From assembly GCA_050693035.1 (NCBI GenBank), contig JBOGWB010000048.1, positions 1 to 13,896 of the forward strand: a stretch of 13,896 nt of DNA, read 5' to 3'. The notes below the pieces were generated by a model. That model did no database searches. It saw only the letters and a program-made list of their open reading frames with translations, and was not told the DNA's origin. Made by a program: the position numbers and the translations under genes. Shown here piece after piece: positions 13,075-13,896 of the stretch (positions within the stretch are counted from its first letter, which is position 1; each line of letters opens with the position of its first letter). The stretch comes from DASYVD01 sp050693035. GTDB lineage: Bacteria > Actinomycetota > UBA4738 > CALAEC01.

Positions 13075-13767
13075 ATGCCCTATGAGATCGAGATCGATGA
13101 GATTCGTGCGCTCCTCGACACAGGGGCACAGCTCATCGAGGTCCTGCCGTCGGCCGAGTTCGAAGAGGAACATCTCGCCGGGGCGATCAACATCCCCTTG
13201 AAGCAGATGACGGAGGAGGCCGTCGAACCACTGGACAAGGACAGGCCGGTGATCGTCTATTGCTGGGACTACCAGTGAGACATGAGTCCGCGGGCCGCGT
13301 GGCGGCTCGAAAGGCTCGGTTTCACCCAGGTGTACGACTTCGGCCCCGGCAAGATGGCCTGGCTGGCGATGGGGTGGCCCCGAGAGGGGAGTGCTGCCAA
13401 GGTCCCGAACGCTGGTGAGGTCGCCAGGCGGGGGACTCCGACTTGTGCTCTTGACGACAGGGTCGGCGACGTACGAGAGATGGTGCTGGCGGTCGGGCGG
13501 CACGTCTGCATCGTGGTCAACGAGGCGGGGATCGTTGAGGGCCGTCTGCGAGGGAGGGCGCTGGAGGAGACGCCGGAAGCCACGGCGGAGGAGGCCATGG
13601 AGCTCGGGCCGACGACCATCCGCCCCAGCGAGCCGCTCGAGCCGTTGGTCGAGCGGATGCGGAGGCGGGGTGTGCGGACCATCGTCGTGTCCGACCTGAA
13701 GGGCCGGCTAGTGGGGATCCTGTATCGAGAGGATGCCGAAAGGGCTCTGGAGGCCACTCGAAGATGA
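13075..13767 (+). CDS. Rhodanese-CBS fusion selenoprotein (C-x4-U)
   Basis: With TGA 13276-13278 as Sec, 230 residues. Residues 1-105 are a rhodanese domain: ALLDTGAQLIEVLPSAEFEE, EHLAGAINIPL, and the active loop VIVYC63-WDYQ-U68, then DMSPRAAWRLERLGFTQVYD. Related actinobacterial proteins read CDMSPRAA or similar at the Sec site, as I recall. Residues about 120-228 form a pair of CBS motifs (VGDVREMVLAVGRHVCIVVN; GVRTIVVSDLKGRLVGILYR), which often bind adenine nucleotides. Rhodaneses move sulfane sulfur via a persulfide on Cys; a nearby Sec could resolve it or act on selenium or mercury. AAAGGAGG precedes the ATG. There is an in-frame ATG two codons after TGA, but with no ribosome site and half a domain missing, restart there is unlikely. 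It is the last gene of the mer-side set. Confidence 0.88.
13292..13308 (+). promoter_or_regulatory. Possible SECIS hairpin after TGA 13276
   Basis: GGGCCGC (13292-13298) pairs with GCGGCTC (13302-13308), including one G-U pair, around GUG. The tip starts 21 bases after UGA. An alternative pairing, GAG-U-CCGC (13284-13291) with GCGGCTC, gives a larger loop (GGGCCGCGUG). Both place a strong hairpin in the SECIS window. Confidence 0.5.
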
Positions 13768-13809
13768 GTCCCCTATCTCGCCGCGATCTATTGGCTGGCG
13801 TAATCAAGT

Positions 13810-13827
13810 GCGAAGTTTCCGCTTCGC
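13810..13827. terminator. Hairpin downstream of the rhodanese gene, weak terminator candidate
   Basis: GCGAAG (13810-13815) pairs with CTTCGC (13822-13827) around TTTCCG, 42 bases after the stop of the last gene. No T-tract follows, so it may be a weak or factor-assisted terminator, or a regulatory element for a gene beyond the edge. I see nothing else in 13768-13896. Confidence 0.3.
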
Positions 13828-13896
13828 GTCATGGCGATAGTCTTCAGTCCACTCGTGGGGGCGTTCCAGTGCAACGGCTACAGCAGGGTCCTGACT

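Noticed and set aside
2306..13767. UGA as a general sense codon (Trp, Gly or Cys code variant)
   Set aside because: Trp is encoded by TGG and Gly by GGN throughout, and TGA ends many full-length genes, including merA and the Crp/Fnr gene. Only single, motif-specific TGAs are read through.
13282..13767. Independent CBS protein starting at ATG 13282
   Set aside because: There is no ribosome site, and the first 35 residues complete the rhodanese domain, so this is the second half of the Sec gene.
1..13896. CRISPR array, insertion sequence, rRNA or tRNA genes, including tRNA-Sec
   Set aside because: I looked on both strands and saw no spaced direct repeats, transposase motifs, terminal inverted repeats, or cloverleaf-like sequence.

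Overview
The window is GC-rich bacterial DNA with strong third-position G/C, GTG starts, clear AGGAGG-type ribosome sites and at least one well-formed leaderless-type promoter. The CmtR-like ArsR regulator, HMA-fused mercuric reductase, Tat lipoprotein, UBP zinc finger and rhodanese-CBS protein suggest an actinobacterial-type genome, probably uncultured. The phylum is an inference; no 16S or tRNA gene is present.

The central observation is in-frame UGA, read most simply as selenocysteine (Sec, U). Four recognisable redox proteins are each split by one TGA exactly where the family carries a redox Cys, and each TGA is followed by a potential SECIS hairpin. They are a membrane-anchored thioredoxin-like protein (UPTC, 6320-6931), an AhpD-like peroxidase-related protein (CHYU, minus strand 8369-7815), a CcdA-like membrane protein (Cys70 paired with Sec201, 12180-13061) and a rhodanese-CBS fusion (C-x4-U, 13075-13767). 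A fifth, unrecognised 75-residue protein with a UxxC motif (2306-2533) is the best candidate for a new selenoprotein family. TGA also ends many ordinary genes here and TGG is used for Trp, so general UGA reassignment is unlikely. No selA, selB, selD or tRNA-Sec gene is in the window.

Layout. Positions 1-2269, minus strand: a frameshifted MFS transporter, a doubtful small ORF, and a partial branched-chain-amino-acid-type ABC substrate-binding protein running off the left edge. 2306-2533: the small UxxC candidate. 2701-3834: a Tat-exported lipoprotein of unknown function, convergent with a UBP zinc-finger gene (3831-4103, minus). 4255-7812, plus: a Crp/Fnr regulator, a DUF3179 lipoprotein, the UPTC protein and a CcdA-type transporter, which look like an export route for thiol electrons. 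9454-7815, minus: thioredoxin, peroxiredoxin and the AhpD-like selenoprotein, a peroxide-detoxification set. 9630-13767, plus: a CmtR-like metal sensor, mercuric reductase (merA), a DUF3237 protein, the CcdA-like selenoprotein and the rhodanese-CBS selenoprotein. The last two blocks diverge from about 9455-9629, where a dyad overlaps the merA-side -10 box.

Read together, this is a thiol/selenol redox island attached to mercury detoxification. Thioredoxin would supply electrons to peroxiredoxin and AhpD-U in the cytoplasm, two CcdA-like proteins would carry reducing power across the membrane, and MerA would reduce Hg(II). How the Sec proteins connect to mercury is inference; their clustering is visible in the sequence.
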